From Candidatus Latescibacterota bacterium (GTDB lineage: Bacteria > Latescibacterota > UBA2968): a stretch of DNA of 57,939 nucleotides. The notes beneath the pieces are model-generated. The model did not search any database, was not told where the DNA came from, and saw nothing but the letters and a program-made list of their open reading frames with translations. Below, one piece after another: positions 25,326-34,490 of this stretch. The stretch is taken from assembly GCA_022821275.1 (NCBI GenBank), contig JAJEDY010000019.1, positions 1 to 57,939 of the forward strand, read 5' to 3'. Position 1 is the stretch's first letter. Every line of letters begins with the position of its first letter. The position numbers and the translations under genes were made by a program.

Positions 25326-27197
25326 TTACTGGTTGGTGAATACAAATAATTCGTCGGTGCGTTTTGGCTTTGGCAGCGCGTGTTCGAAATAGGCTTCGAG
25401 CGTTTTTTGTGCAATAGGCGCGGCAACACTGCCCCCCGAACCGCCGTTTTCAATAATCACGGCAATGGCAATGCGCGGGTTTTCGTCCGGTGCATAAGCG
25501 ACAAACCAGGCGTGGTCTTCACCATGGGGATTTTGTGCGGTGCCCGTTTTTCCCGCAACGACAATATCGGGTAAACGGGCGCGATGACCAGTGCCGCCAG
25601 GGCTGTTGACCACATCTATCATCATGCTTCGCACTGTTTTAATCACCTCTTTCGAGAGAGGTAGAGATGTGGTTCCTCCCTGTGCGCCTTTAATCACATG
25701 CGGAGTGGGTAGCTGACCGGTTGCCAGCGCGCTTGTATAGCGCGCCACCTGAAGGGGCGTTGCCAGAAGTTCCCCTTGTCCAATGGCCAGGTTGAGCATA
25801 TTGCCACCAATCCAGAAGCCGTGCCTTTGCTTGTAATAGGCGTGGTTGGGCAATAGACCGCGTGCTTCACCATCGCCTTCCGATGCGATGTCGATATTTG
25901 TCAATTCACCAAACCCGAACATAGCGGCATACCGATGCCAGTCGTCAATACCCACTTTGAGGCCGAGTTGATAAAAGAATACATCACAAGATTTGACGAG
26001 TGCTTGTCGCATGTTGATTGTTCCACAGCCTTTTTTGTTGTGACATTTAAACCGGCGATCGCCGAAAACCATGCCCCCCGTGCAGGGTCTCAGGCGATAT
26101 TCATCGGCTTTGATTATGCCCATGTCCAAAGCGGCAATTGATGTGATCATTTTGAAGACCGAAGCGGGTGGATATTCGCCTTTAAGGCTGCGATTGAGCA
26201 AGGGTTTGGATGGGGCTATTTGCAAGTGCTGCCAGGCTTTGGAGTCCCGGATGGATTGTGGATGAAAACCGGGTTTGCTGACCATGGCTATGATTTCGCC
26301 AGACTGTGGATGCATGGCAATCAGGCTGCCGCGCATGCTATCTGCAAAGGCGTGTTCGGCGGCATGCTGTACGCGCCAGTCGAGCGTGAGCCACAGATCT
26401 TCACCAGAAATGGGAGGGTCTGTTTTTTCGGGGAAAATGCCCACCTCGCGTCCCTTTGCATTTACTTCGATGTATCGGACACCTTTATGACCCCGCATCC
26501 GGTCTTCAAATATGCGCTCAATACCTCGTTTTCCAATCTGATCGTCGTAGCTATATCCCCGCGTTTTCATGTGGGTATATTGAGATGCGTTGATAAGCCC
26601 GACATAGCCCAAAATATGGGGGGCTAAGACCAGGGGGTTACTGGCGTTGTGCTGCGCGTGCGAAAACTCGGTGGATCTCGCCGAGGGTGTGTCAAAGATG
26701 GGATAGCCCCTGCGGAGTTCAATTTGGATTTCTACACCTGGAAAGTCATAGCGGTTTTCTTCGATAATGGAAATGGTTTCAAAATCCACATCGAGTTTGA
26801 GTTTGACCGGGTCGTAATAATGCCGGTTATGCGATTGCAGTTTTTCTGTTATGGTTTCACAGGGCAGATCCACAATTTGCCCGAGGCGTTCGAGAAGCCC
26901 ATTGCATTTGTCTTCTTCAATATTTGCCAAAAAGCGAGGGGGAATGACCGAGATGTTATAAGATGGTCTGTTATCGACCAAAATAATACCATTGCGGTCG
27001 CGAATCAGACCGCGATTGGCCTGGATGATGACGGGCTGCATGGTATTCTTTTCAGATTTGATACGATACTGTTCCCATTCGGCAATCTGCAACATATAGA
27101 GGCGAATGCCCAATATGGCAAAAAGGAATGCGATGACACCGAAAAGAATACGTGCGCGATATGCTCGAATGCCGTTATGTGTGAAGTCATTCTGCAT
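25326..27197 (-). CDS. mrdA: Penicillin-binding protein 2 (elongation transpeptidase)
   Basis: This 623-aa bitopic inner-membrane transpeptidase crosslinks peptidoglycan for RodA. It has one N-terminal membrane helix (ARILFGVIAFLFAILGIRLY), a PBP dimerisation domain, and a transpeptidase domain with YPPASVFKM (SxxK serine) and VAGKTGTAQNPHG (KTG). The ATG at 27197 (MQNDFTHNG) is chosen; the frame upstream runs through mreD. It overlaps the mreD 3' end by 11 nt. Confidence 0.95.
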   Translation of the reverse strand: MQNDFTHNGIRAYRARILFGVIAFLFAILGIRLYMLQIAEWEQYRIKSEKNTMQPVIIQANRGLIRDRNGIILVDNRPSYNISVIPPRFLANIEEDKCNGLLERLGQIVDLPCETITEKLQSHNRHYYDPVKLKLDVDFETISIIEENRYDFPGVEIQIELRRGYPIFDTPSARSTEFSHAQHNASNPLVLAPHILGYVGLINASQYTHMKTRGYSYDDQIGKRGIERIFEDRMRGHKGVRYIEVNAKGREVGIFPEKTDPPISGEDLWLTLDWRVQHAAEHAFADSMRGSLIAMHPQSGEIIAMVSKPGFHPQSIRDSKAWQHLQIAPSKPLLNRSLKGEYPPASVFKMITSIAALDMGIIKADEYRLRPCTGGMVFGDRRFKCHNKKGCGTINMRQALVKSCDVFFYQLGLKVGIDDWHRYAAMFGFGELTNIDIASEGDGEARGLLPNHAYYKQRHGFWIGGNMLNLAIGQGELLATPLQVARYTSALATGQLPTPHVIKGAQGGTTSLPLSKEVIKTVRSMMIDVVNSPGGTGHRARLPDIVVAGKTGTAQNPHGEDHAWFVAYAPDENPRIAIAVIIENGGSGGSVAAPIAQKTLEAYFEHALPKPKRTDELFVFTNQ

Positions 27198-27666
27198 GGG
27201 ATTCAATATTGAAAAGTGAGAGATGGGTAAGGATAGACGACAATGCCGTGCCCAACGCGGCTGTATAAAGGCCTGTACCCAATCCAACGCTCAAAATTTT
27301 GAATGGTTGCAAAATAAAAAAAAAGAAAATAATATCATGTAAAAGCGTTGCTAAAAATAAAATAGCAGCCTGTGCCCGTAGAGTTTCTGCGGCGATGCTC
27401 ACGCGGCTATAACCTGCAAGAAAACCAACCAGACTGTTCGCCAGAGCATTGACGCCCAAACGCGTGCCGGGGTCGTATATGTCGATGAGCAATCCCGATA
27501 TAAAACCCAGTATCGTGGCTTCAATTTGCCCTCGGGTAAAAGCAATAAAAACCAGTATTATGATGACGATGTCTGGCGCAATGCCGTAAATGGCGAGGCT
27601 ATTAATCCAGGATGCCTGGAGAAGCAGTGCCAGAAAAATAAGCAAAATATTGCGGGCGATAATCAT
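27187..27666 (-). CDS. mreD: Rod-shape protein MreD
   Basis: This 159-aa protein has five or so membrane helices and links MreC/MreB to PBP2-RodA. It shows the MreD pattern: LALLLQASWINSLAIYGIAPDIVIIILVFIAF, then a glycine-rich GFISGLLIDIYDPGTRLGVNAL. The start ATG at 27666 removes an N-terminal stretch that belongs to the upstream gene's end. mreB and mreC are not in the window, so the usual mreBCD order is broken here: mreD is followed by mrdA and rodA and preceded by a lytic transglycosylase. Confidence 0.88.
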   Translation of the reverse strand: MIIARNILLIFLALLLQASWINSLAIYGIAPDIVIIILVFIAFTRGQIEATILGFISGLLIDIYDPGTRLGVNALANSLVGFLAGYSRVSIAAETLRAQAAILFLATLLHDIIFFFFILQPFKILSVGLGTGLYTAALGTALSSILTHLSLFNIESHAE

Positions 27667-27703
27667 TGGTAAAGCAGTGAGCGTTCCCTCATCGGAACGG
27701 ATT

Positions 27704-29596
27704 TTAATCCGCAATTTCTCTGACGCGAATGCGGGTGCCGGGCTGCAAGCGCGATGGCCTTCGAATGCCATTCATAGATTGTAGGGCCGCAACACTGGTA
27801 TCAAAAGCACGCGCTATGCTCCACAGGGTATCGCCCGTGCGTACTGTATAAAAAATGGTAGATTCCGATGTTCCATCTATTGGCACCCACAGTGTGAGGC
27901 GATCGCCTGGGTGAATGGTGCGATTGGTATCCAGATTGTTCCAGGCGCGCAGGTGCGATACCGTGATGCCTTTTCGTTTGGCAATGTCCCACAGAGTATC
28001 GCCTGTTCGCACCGTGACATTGATCTGGCGATAGCTTTTGGGGTCGGGATTGTGGCTTATATTTTTTCTTTGTGGTGCCGAGCGCGTCTGCGTTGTAGCA
28101 GACAGGCGTTGGGCGTGGGGATACATTGGAATGCTGAGAAGCTGACCGATTTGCAGGCGGCGAGGATTGGTAATGCCATTGGCCGCTTGCAGGTCGGATG
28201 CCGACACCCCCACGCGGCGTGCAATGCCCGACAAGGTGTCGCCGCGTTTGACCACGTAGTCGACGAGTTGGATTTTTTTGTGTTCTGGTATTTGCGCGTA
28301 ATTGGCTCTAAATTTTGCGCCTGTGCCCTTTGGAACGCGCAAAGTATAGGCGTTTCGTCGCATGGCGGGCGGTGTATATGGGCGGCGCAGTTCGGGGTTG
28401 AGGTGTCGCAGATAGGTGTAGGTAGTGCCCGCACATTCCGCAGCCAAACGCAGATTTACAGGTTCTGTTAAGGCGACTTTGTCATAGGACATGGGCGGCT
28501 GATAGACGATATCCACGAAGCCAAAAAAAGCCGGGTCTTTGGCAATGATGACCATGGCCATGAACTTGGGTACGTGATTGCGAGTTTCTCTGGGTAATGC
28601 GCTAATTTCCCAAAAGTCTCGGGTTTTAGATCTTGCAATGGCGCGATCCATCCGGCCCTGTCCACAGTTGTAGGCCGCGACAACGAGGCGCCAATCACCA
28701 AAGTAGGTGTATAGATGATTGAGGTGTCGCGCAGCAGCTCGTGTGGATTTTTCGGGGTTCATACGATCGTCGATATAGGTGTTGCGCCGCAGGCCATAGA
28801 GCAAGCCAGTGCGGTACATAAATTGCCACATGCCCAGGGCGTATGCACGCGAGAGTGCACGGGGATTAAATCCGCTTTCGATCATGGCTTTGTACGCGAG
28901 GTCCAAAGGCAGGCCCTGTTCTCGGAAAACTGTCTGGATCATGGGCAAATAGGCGGTGGAGCGAGATAGACTGCGTTCAAAGAAGTCGCGCTTTACCGTG
29001 AGGAAATATTGGATATAAGCCATGACTTCGGGTGTCAGGTCAATAGGTACATCAGCTTGCCCTGCCAGTACTCTTATTTTTAGTTCTCGATAGTGCGGAT
29101 GATGCAACAAGTCGGCAACCACAGATTCGGGAAGGGCATTGAGCAGAGTTGCAAGCGGTGTATGTGGCGGTATGGGCGCACGGGACAGAATCGCGTAATA
29201 GCGTTCGAGTGTGAAACGCATGATCGCGGTCCATTTGGCGGCTGTATTCGGTTCGGCAACAAAACGATGGCGCAACATGTGCGCTGCCGTATCGAGCAAA
29301 GCTCTTACGCGAAGAGAGTGGGTTTCGACCGCGGCTTTTTGAAGCAGGTCATAGAGACGATCGCCCTCGGGCTTGATCTCTTCTATAGGAGGCTTTATTT
29401 GTATAATTGGTTCTGCAACTTTTGCTGGTTCTGTAACTGCTGGTATAGTTACAGGAGCGGGTGCAGGTGCCAGGGGCGTGCGTGCGGTCGTAGCGCAACC
29501 GGCCAAAATTAGAACTGCAACGAGACAAAGGTTATACCGGATGGCAGTCTTCGCGTTATTGAGAAACGTTTGCCTGTACAATGAATGCTGTTCCAT
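27704..29596 (-). CDS. LysM-containing lytic murein transglycosylase (MltD-like) lipoprotein
   Basis: This 630-aa protein has a lipobox (LILAGC), a proline-rich linker, and an SLT domain of about 150 residues with GLPLDLAYKAMIESGFNPRALS (catalytic E), ALGMWQFM and VVAAYNCGQGRM. Three LysM modules follow in the C-terminal third (YVVKRGDTLSGIARRVGVS, VRTGDTLWDIAKRKGIT, TVRTGDTLWSIARAFDTS). It would cleave glycan strands from the envelope face. It overlaps the upstream SPOR lipoprotein gene by 41 nt and leads into mreD, so wall cutting and synthesis may be co-expressed. Confidence 0.92.
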   Translation of the reverse strand: MEQHSLYRQTFLNNAKTAIRYNLCLVAVLILAGCATTARTPLAPAPAPVTIPAVTEPAKVAEPIIQIKPPIEEIKPEGDRLYDLLQKAAVETHSLRVRALLDTAAHMLRHRFVAEPNTAAKWTAIMRFTLERYYAILSRAPIPPHTPLATLLNALPESVVADLLHHPHYRELKIRVLAGQADVPIDLTPEVMAYIQYFLTVKRDFFERSLSRSTAYLPMIQTVFREQGLPLDLAYKAMIESGFNPRALSRAYALGMWQFMYRTGLLYGLRRNTYIDDRMNPEKSTRAAARHLNHLYTYFGDWRLVVAAYNCGQGRMDRAIARSKTRDFWEISALPRETRNHVPKFMAMVIIAKDPAFFGFVDIVYQPPMSYDKVALTEPVNLRLAAECAGTTYTYLRHLNPELRRPYTPPAMRRNAYTLRVPKGTGAKFRANYAQIPEHKKIQLVDYVVKRGDTLSGIARRVGVSASDLQAANGITNPRRLQIGQLLSIPMYPHAQRLSATTQTRSAPQRKNISHNPDPKSYRQINVTVRTGDTLWDIAKRKGITVSHLRAWNNLDTNRTIHPGDRLTLWVPIDGTSESTIFYTVRTGDTLWSIARAFDTSVAALQSMNGIRRPSRLQPGTRIRVREIAD

Positions 29597-30287
29597 AGCC
29601 TTTCCTTGTTACCTCCTCGAGTAATAATTCTGCATCGTTGCGCGTCTGGAAGTTGCCGACGTGCACCTTAAAATAAGGGGGTTCAAAATCTATAAAAACA
29701 TCGTCGCGAGCCAGTTGAATACGTGCTTGCATTTGTACATTTTCCGCTGAACCTCGCGTCGATGACGAAAAGATCTGAACTCGAAAACCCGGTGTGGCAG
29801 CGCTTTCGGGTTGCACAACGGAGATTTGTGTGCGAATCACATAAGCGTCGGGAAAGCCCAGTGTCCTGATGGCGTCGCGCAGTATTTCCGCTGATTTGGG
29901 CGTTTGGTTGTTGCCTGCTTGAATTTTGTAAAGTTGGATATCTGGGTCGAAGTGAATATATGTCAGGACCTGAGCATCGCGCTGAATTTGTTCGCGCAAG
30001 GCTTCTGCCCGGTCGCGATCGCGAAGGGCCGCAACTTGCACGCGAAAGCCCTCAATTTGTGATGCTTCCACAGGAGATATTGCCTCGGTGCGTGCAGGTG
30101 CTTGCAACACCACATCGTCGTCCATGAGGGTCTGCGGGTCAAATTCTTCTCGCGCTACCGCTGAATCAGCGATCGCTGATTCAGCCATCGGTAAATCAAC
30201 CGGGGGGGCGAGTTGAGGCTGCTGTGCGACACAGCCGATCAGACATACGACAAATAACACAGACAATAAGATTTTTTTTCTCGCCAT
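29556..30287 (-). CDS. Double SPOR-domain lipoprotein
   Basis: This 243-aa protein has a lipoprotein signal (ILLSVLFVVCLIGC), a disordered acidic linker, and two SPOR repeats: GFRVQVAALRDRDRAEALREQ and GFRVQIFSSSTRGSAENVQMQ, each ending in an HVGNF- or QAGNN-like strand. SPOR domains bind denuded glycan at sites of wall remodelling. The ATG at 30287 has GGGGG just upstream; a GTG at 30297-30299 is less likely. It is the first gene of the minus-strand wall operon, with a good promoter 104 nt upstream. Confidence 0.85.
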   Translation of the reverse strand: MARKKILLSVLFVVCLIGCVAQQPQLAPPVDLPMAESAIADSAVAREEFDPQTLMDDDVVLQAPARTEAISPVEASQIEGFRVQVAALRDRDRAEALREQIQRDAQVLTYIHFDPDIQLYKIQAGNNQTPKSAEILRDAIRTLGFPDAYVIRTQISVVQPESAATPGFRVQIFSSSTRGSAENVQMQARIQLARDDVFIDFEPPYFKVHVGNFQTRNDAELLLEEVTRKGYGTAFIVQANVSQ

Positions 30288-30390
30288 TTTGTCCCCCACG
30301 GGTAATTGTCAGTTTCGTTTTTAACTTTCACCCGTGCCATCTACATTTGCCTCACTGTCCAGACATGACACTCACATAATTTACCTTCAC

Positions 30391-30419
30391 ACTTTAAGAA
30401 TGCATGCAAAAATTGTCAA
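30391..30419 (-). promoter_or_regulatory. Sigma-70-type promoter of the wall-gene operon
   Basis: On the minus strand a perfect -35 (TTGACA, 30414-30419) is followed after 17 nt by TAAAGT (30391-30396, 4 of 6 to consensus). It lies in the 248-bp gap upstream of the SPOR lipoprotein gene; nothing else was seen in that gap. Confidence 0.55.
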
Positions 30420-30535
30420 TAACTTATATAGCGTAATTTGTCGAAAAATGCTCTATTTTCCCCAATATCTTGTATATCTTGTGCAAAATAGATTGCGAGG
30501 TATAAAGTCGCTTAATGATGGATTAAACTGCGATT

Positions 30536-31573
30536 CTACTTTCCAAACCATCGCTCAAATATTTCTGAGTAGTTGCCTTTTGCCACGCCTTTTTCCGTTA
30601 TGATCGCGGTGACGAGGTGGTTGGGGGTCACGTCGAAGGCGGGATTGTACACATGGATGCCGTTGGGCGCGGTTTGCCGGCCCATACCGTGCGTGATTTC
30701 TTCTTTTTTTCGCTCTTCAATGGGAATTTGCGCGCCAGTATCGCGTTTCATGTCAATGGTAGATAAGGGTGCGGCCACGTAAAAAGGCACCTGGTGCGCT
30801 TTGGCTAAAATAGCCAGTCCATAGGTGCCGATTTTATTTGCGACGTCTCCATTTTTGGCAATGCGATCTGCACCGACAACGATGCTGTCGATGTTTTTTT
30901 CGCGCAGCACCGTAGCGGCCATGCTATCGCATATCACGGTGACATCTACGCCGCTTTGATTCAGTTCCCAAGCAGTGAGACGTGATCCCTGTAAGAGCGG
31001 ACGGGTTTCGTCGGCATAGACCGCGACTTGTTTGCCTGCTTCAACGGCGGCGTAAACCACTGCGAGAGCCGTGCCGTAGTCAGCCGTGGCCAGGCCTCCT
31101 GCATTGCAGTGGGTCAATACTGTCGCTTGCGAAGATAGCAATTCGGCACCATTGCGACCAATCTCGCGGCATATCCTTTTGTCATCTTCAAAAATTTCAT
31201 GGGCTTCTTTGAGCAGGTGATCGCGTTTTTCTTCGGGTGATTGGCCCTCTGTTTTGGCGAGGACTTTTTTTTGACGGTCGAGTGCCCAAAAGAGGTTGAC
31301 GGCTGTGGGGCGCGTTTGCGCCAGTTTTTGAATGCGTTCTGCGACATGCCGATCAAAGTCGGTATTCCGCGCTATGGCTTCTTGCGCTGCAATTACGACG
31401 CCATATGCAGCTGCTACACCAATGGCTGGCGCGCCGCGTACCCTCAAGCTGACGATGGCTTCTGCCACCGTGCCGACATCGCGGCAAGTGATGAATTTGT
31501 AATCTTCGGGCAATAAGGTCTGGTCGATGAGACGCAGGGTATCATTTTCCCAGGTGATGGTTGGAACGGGCAT
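30536..31573 (-). CDS. mtnA: S-methyl-5-thioribose-1-phosphate isomerase
   Basis: This 345-aa enzyme converts methylthioribose-1-phosphate to the ribulose form in methionine salvage. Diagnostic motifs are RGAPAIGVAAAYG, THCNAGGLATADYGTAL (conserved Cys), VGADRIAKNGDVANKIGTY (conserved Asp) and FYVAAPLSTID. The length is typical. It is followed upstream by rsfS, 16 nt away on the same strand. No other salvage genes are in the window, so it may act in 5'-deoxynucleoside recycling rather than a full methionine pathway. Confidence 0.95.
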   Translation of the reverse strand: MPVPTITWENDTLRLIDQTLLPEDYKFITCRDVGTVAEAIVSLRVRGAPAIGVAAAYGVVIAAQEAIARNTDFDRHVAERIQKLAQTRPTAVNLFWALDRQKKVLAKTEGQSPEEKRDHLLKEAHEIFEDDKRICREIGRNGAELLSSQATVLTHCNAGGLATADYGTALAVVYAAVEAGKQVAVYADETRPLLQGSRLTAWELNQSGVDVTVICDSMAATVLREKNIDSIVVGADRIAKNGDVANKIGTYGLAILAKAHQVPFYVAAPLSTIDMKRDTGAQIPIEERKKEEITHGMGRQTAPNGIHVYNPAFDVTPNHLVTAIITEKGVAKGNYSEIFERWFGK

Positions 31574-31589
31574 TGGCCATCTCCAGTTG

Positions 31590-31973
31590 TCACAGGTCGC
31601 GGATTAAATTATCCATTAATACGTCGTCTTCAATGTGCTCTATTGGCGCATCGCGCCACAGGCGTTCCAGACCGTAAAATTGACGCGATTCTCTTTGAAA
31701 AATATGTACGACAATGTCGAAAAAGTCGATCAGTACCCATTTCCGTATATCATATCCTTCGACCTGATAGGGATGCTGCCCGTCTGCCTTAAGCCCCTCG
31801 ATTACCGCATCGGCCAGGGCGCGAACATGTACATCGGACGTTCCCGTGCAAATGATAAAGTAATCGACAAAGTCGGCTGTTTGGCGCAGATCAATGGCAA
31901 TGAGATCTTCGGCTTTGCGCGATAGCAAATGTTCAATACAGGCACTGCGGACGATTTCGGTGGTATCTGACAA
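31590..31973 (-). CDS. rsfS: Ribosomal silencing factor RsfS
   Basis: This 127-aa protein blocks joining of ribosomal subunits by binding L14 under low-nutrient conditions. It has the RsfS core: DLIAIDLRQTADFVDYFIICTGTSDVHVRALAD, then GYDIRKWVLIDFFDIVVHIFQ and FYGLERLW. Length is typical. It lies between mtnA and a LytR C-terminal-domain protein, a common neighbour in this role. Confidence 0.95.
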   Translation of the reverse strand: MSDTTEIVRSACIEHLLSRKAEDLIAIDLRQTADFVDYFIICTGTSDVHVRALADAVIEGLKADGQHPYQVEGYDIRKWVLIDFFDIVVHIFQRESRQFYGLERLWRDAPIEHIEDDVLMDNLIRDL

Positions 31974-31988
31974 ATGAACGCCCTCTTT

Positions 31989-32402
31989 TCACTTTAATAT
32001 TTTTAGCCCTTGATAATCGCGCCCAATAATGACGGTAACTTCCTCAATGCGAAAGGGATCGGGTGTTTTTTGCTGGATCACATTGGGCGTGCCGAGGACA
32101 TTGGCGACTTGTTGGGCATATTCTATTTTTCCCATGCGGTCTATGACAATGGTCTCGGGAAAGTTAAAATTTTCAGCATTGCCCAGAGTCATGACGTCTA
32201 TACCGAATTCGCGTAGTTTTTGCCCGATCTCGTTGGCAACGCCGCCCGTGCCACAGCCATTGAGAATTTCAACGCGAATATTGTGAGAGACCTGGGGGAC
32301 GTCGGAGACGACAGCAGGTGCTGTTTGCGGTTCCCAAAAGGTTTTTGCCGCAAAGACCAGACAGGTGATGAGCAGGCCGCCGATAATCCATAACCATTTC
32401 AT
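31989..32402 (-). CDS. LytR C-terminal-domain membrane protein
   Basis: This 137-aa protein has one N-terminal membrane helix (WLWIIGGLLITCLVFAA) and a LytR_C domain (VEILNGCGTGGVANEIGQKL ... VIIGRDY). The catalytic LCP domain of true LytR proteins is absent. The ATG at 32402 is chosen; the longer frame starts inside a terminator hairpin. It lies 15 nt before rsfS. LytR_C-only proteins next to rsfS are seen in several phyla, with an envelope role presumed. Confidence 0.8.
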   Translation of the reverse strand: MKWLWIIGGLLITCLVFAAKTFWEPQTAPAVVSDVPQVSHNIRVEILNGCGTGGVANEIGQKLREFGIDVMTLGNAENFNFPETIVIDRMGKIEYAQQVANVLGTPNVIQQKTPDPFRIEEVTVIIGRDYQGLKILK

Positions 32403-32440
32403 GTTGGTCAATATAACAATAAAAAAAACAATAAAGAGAA

Positions 32441-32473
32441 AAAAAAGAGGCGCCAGCCTCACGCGCTGGCGCC
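32441..32473 (-). terminator. Rho-independent terminator
   Basis: On the minus strand a 9-bp stem GGCGCCAGC/GCTGGCGCC with a 7-nt loop is followed by TCTTTTTTTT. It ends the 155-aa exported-protein gene and separates it from the LytR_C-rsfS-mtnA run. Confidence 0.9.
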
Positions 32474-32496
32474 CCCTATCTGTTCATGTCAGGCCC

Positions 32497-32964
32497 TTAA
32501 TAGCGCCTGTACTTGTCGTTGTAATAATAGGGATAGCCATAGCCATTGAAGGTGCTGAATCCAAATTCGATGCGAATATTGGGCTTGGGTTGATACAAAA
32601 GACTGACATTGGGAACGACGACTTGAACACCACCCGGTGAGGTCGAACCGTAGCGCGTATTGCCCGACATTTGATTGACCAGACCGACTTGCGCTTTGAC
32701 GATGAGCGGTTTGGATATCTGGTAGGTGATGTCGTTGAGATAATACTGGTTCAGACCACCGCCGTATCCCGAACTGTAACTGACCCCAATGGTGTGGTTA
32801 AATTTGAGCTTTTTCAGGTCGAACAAACCGCTGGTGGTTTTTAATCCGTTCACGAGGTTCTCACCAGCGAGCGGGATTTTGTTTTGCGGCTGAATGCCAA
32901 TTTCTGCCCGTGCCTGCGTCGCAATCAAGGCTACAACTGCAAGTGTACAAATCCATTTGAGCAT
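32497..32964 (-). CDS. Exported hypothetical protein, possible small outer-membrane barrel
   Basis: This 155-aa protein has a clear signal peptide (WICTLAVVALIATQARA). The rest is rich in alternating beta strands with aromatic ends (FNHTIGVSYSSGYGGGLNQY, YLNDITYQISKPLIVKAQVG, VSLLYQPKPNIRIEFGFS), as in small outer-membrane barrels. It ends in a Tyr-rich tail (YGYPYYYNDKYRRY). I do not recognise a named family. Confidence 0.65.
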   Translation of the reverse strand: MLKWICTLAVVALIATQARAEIGIQPQNKIPLAGENLVNGLKTTSGLFDLKKLKFNHTIGVSYSSGYGGGLNQYYLNDITYQISKPLIVKAQVGLVNQMSGNTRYGSTSPGGVQVVVPNVSLLYQPKPNIRIEFGFSTFNGYGYPYYYNDKYRRY

Positions 32965-33059
32965 GTGTAAACCCCCTTTCCAGTATAAACAGGATACAGA
33001 ATCTGAGATGAGATGTCAAGTGTTCTGTTTTTTAGACACCTGAGCCTATGTGTATGTTC

Positions 33060-33092
33060 CACAACGATTACAGAGGCATCAACAACGACCAT
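33060..33092 (-). pseudogene. Truncated VapC-like PIN toxin remnant
   Basis: The antitoxin stop overlaps an ATG (TAATG). The frame from it reads MVVVDASVIVV, the first strand and catalytic Asp of a PIN-domain VapC toxin, then loses all similarity (EHTHRLRCLKN). The remaining 120 or so residues are missing, so the toxin has been deleted. Confidence 0.6.
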
Positions 33093-33328
33093 TACATTCG
33101 ATCCGCATCACGGGCATTTAGAATGCTCGAAGGTTGAACGCGGGTTTCCGTCGCTTTCTTGCGCTCGCGAACTCTGTGCAGCCACTCTTCAACTGAAGGT
33201 CGCGATGCGATTCGTTCCAACTCTTCGCGGAGAAATGCTTGCATGGACTGACGTTGACGGGCAGCGCGGACAGCAAGTGCATCGTGTACATCTTCTGGCA
33301 CGTCTTCTATAGTGATTTGTACTGGCAT
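33092..33328 (-). CDS. FitA/VapB-type antitoxin (orphan)
   Basis: This 78-aa protein resembles FitA-like ribbon-helix-helix antitoxins: VQITIEDVPEDVHDALAVRAARQRQSMQAFLREELERIA, with the DNA-binding strand and two helices. The C-terminal tail would bind a VapC toxin. AGGAGGATAA lies just upstream of the ATG. The partner toxin is reduced to its first 11 codons, so the antitoxin is now an orphan. Confidence 0.8.
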   Translation of the reverse strand: MPVQITIEDVPEDVHDALAVRAARQRQSMQAFLREELERIASRPSVEEWLHRVRERKKATETRVQPSSILNARDADRM

Positions 33329-33352
33329 AAGATTTATCCTCCTGAAGTGTGA

Positions 33353-34477
33353 TTATTTCACGTCTTCCATCAATTTTGCAAAATCATCAAAGAGATAATC
33401 GGCATCGTGCGGACCGGCGGAGGCTTCGGGGTGGTATTGGACGGAGAAGGCGGGCAGTTCGCGGTGGCGCAGGCCCTCGAGGGTGTTGTCGTTGAGGTTG
33501 ATGTGGGTGAGTGCTACGACTTCCTGGTCGAGGGTGTTGAGATCCACGCAGAAACCGTGATTTTGTGCGGTGATTTCGACTTTGCCCGTGCTGGCGTGTT
33601 GTACGGGCTGGTTGGCGCCCCGGTGACCAAATTTGAGTTTGTACGTTTTTCCTCCCAGTGACAGGCCGAGAAGCTGATGGCCCAGGCATATGCCAAAGGT
33701 GGGGCGTTCGCGGATCAATTTTCGGATGTTTTCGACCGCATAGGTCACGGGTTCTGGATCGCCCGGGCCGTTGGATAAAAAGATGCCGTCGGGATCGATT
33801 TCGAGGAGTTGCTCTGCGGGCGTATCGGCGGGAAAAACAGTTACATCGCAGCCGCGGTCAACGAGGTAGCGCAAGATGTTGTGTTTGATGCCAAAGTCGT
33901 AAGCCGCCACGCGGTATCTGGTGTTTTGTCGCAGGTGTCTGGTCTGACCGGTTTTGAGATCGCAAAGGCCCTCATCCCAGTGGTAGGGTTCTGTGCAAGT
34001 GACGTTTTGCACGAGGTCGCGGCCGATTAGGCCGGGGAAGTCGCGCGCTTTTTGAACGAGGCTATCGGTATCGAGGTCAATGGTTGACAGCACGCCTTTC
34101 ATTGCGCCTTGCCGGCGGATGTGTCGTACGAGGGCGCGGGTGTCGATGCCCTCAATGCCGGGTATGTCGTGTTCTTTTAGAAAGTCGCCGAGGGCGATGG
34201 TCGATCGCCAATTGCTGGGATATGAACAGTATTCTTTGACCACAAAGCCAGAGACCTGGGGTTTTTGCGATTCAAAGTCAGATGGGTTGATGCCGTAGTT
34301 GCCGATGAGTGGATAGGTCATGGTTACGATCTGGCTGTTATAAGACGGATCTGTGAGGATTTCCTGATATCCCGTCATGCTGGTGTTGAAGACAACTTCC
34401 CCTTCGCATTCAATGTCTGCGCCAAAGGATGTTCCTTTGAAAATGGTGCCGTCTTCCAATGCGAGAATCGCTTCCAT
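33353..34477 (-). CDS. carA: Carbamoyl-phosphate synthase small subunit
   Basis: This 374-aa glutaminase subunit supplies ammonia to CarB for carbamoyl phosphate. The N-terminal domain has [33 protein letters not shown]; the C-terminal class I amidotransferase has [17 protein letters not shown] with the catalytic Cys, and the triad His in VQYHPEAS. Length is typical. It lies 13 nt downstream of pyrC, forming a pyrimidine pair. carB is not in the window. Confidence 0.96.
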   Translation of the reverse strand: MEAILALEDGTIFKGTSFGADIECEGEVVFNTSMTGYQEILTDPSYNSQIVTMTYPLIGNYGINPSDFESQKPQVSGFVVKEYCSYPSNWRSTIALGDFLKEHDIPGIEGIDTRALVRHIRRQGAMKGVLSTIDLDTDSLVQKARDFPGLIGRDLVQNVTCTEPYHWDEGLCDLKTGQTRHLRQNTRYRVAAYDFGIKHNILRYLVDRGCDVTVFPADTPAEQLLEIDPDGIFLSNGPGDPEPVTYAVENIRKLIRERPTFGICLGHQLLGLSLGGKTYKLKFGHRGANQPVQHASTGKVEITAQNHGFCVDLNTLDQEVVALTHINLNDNTLEGLRHRELPAFSVQYHPEASAGPHDADYLFDDFAKLMEDVK

Positions 34478-34490
34478 GAATGTTGTTCCT

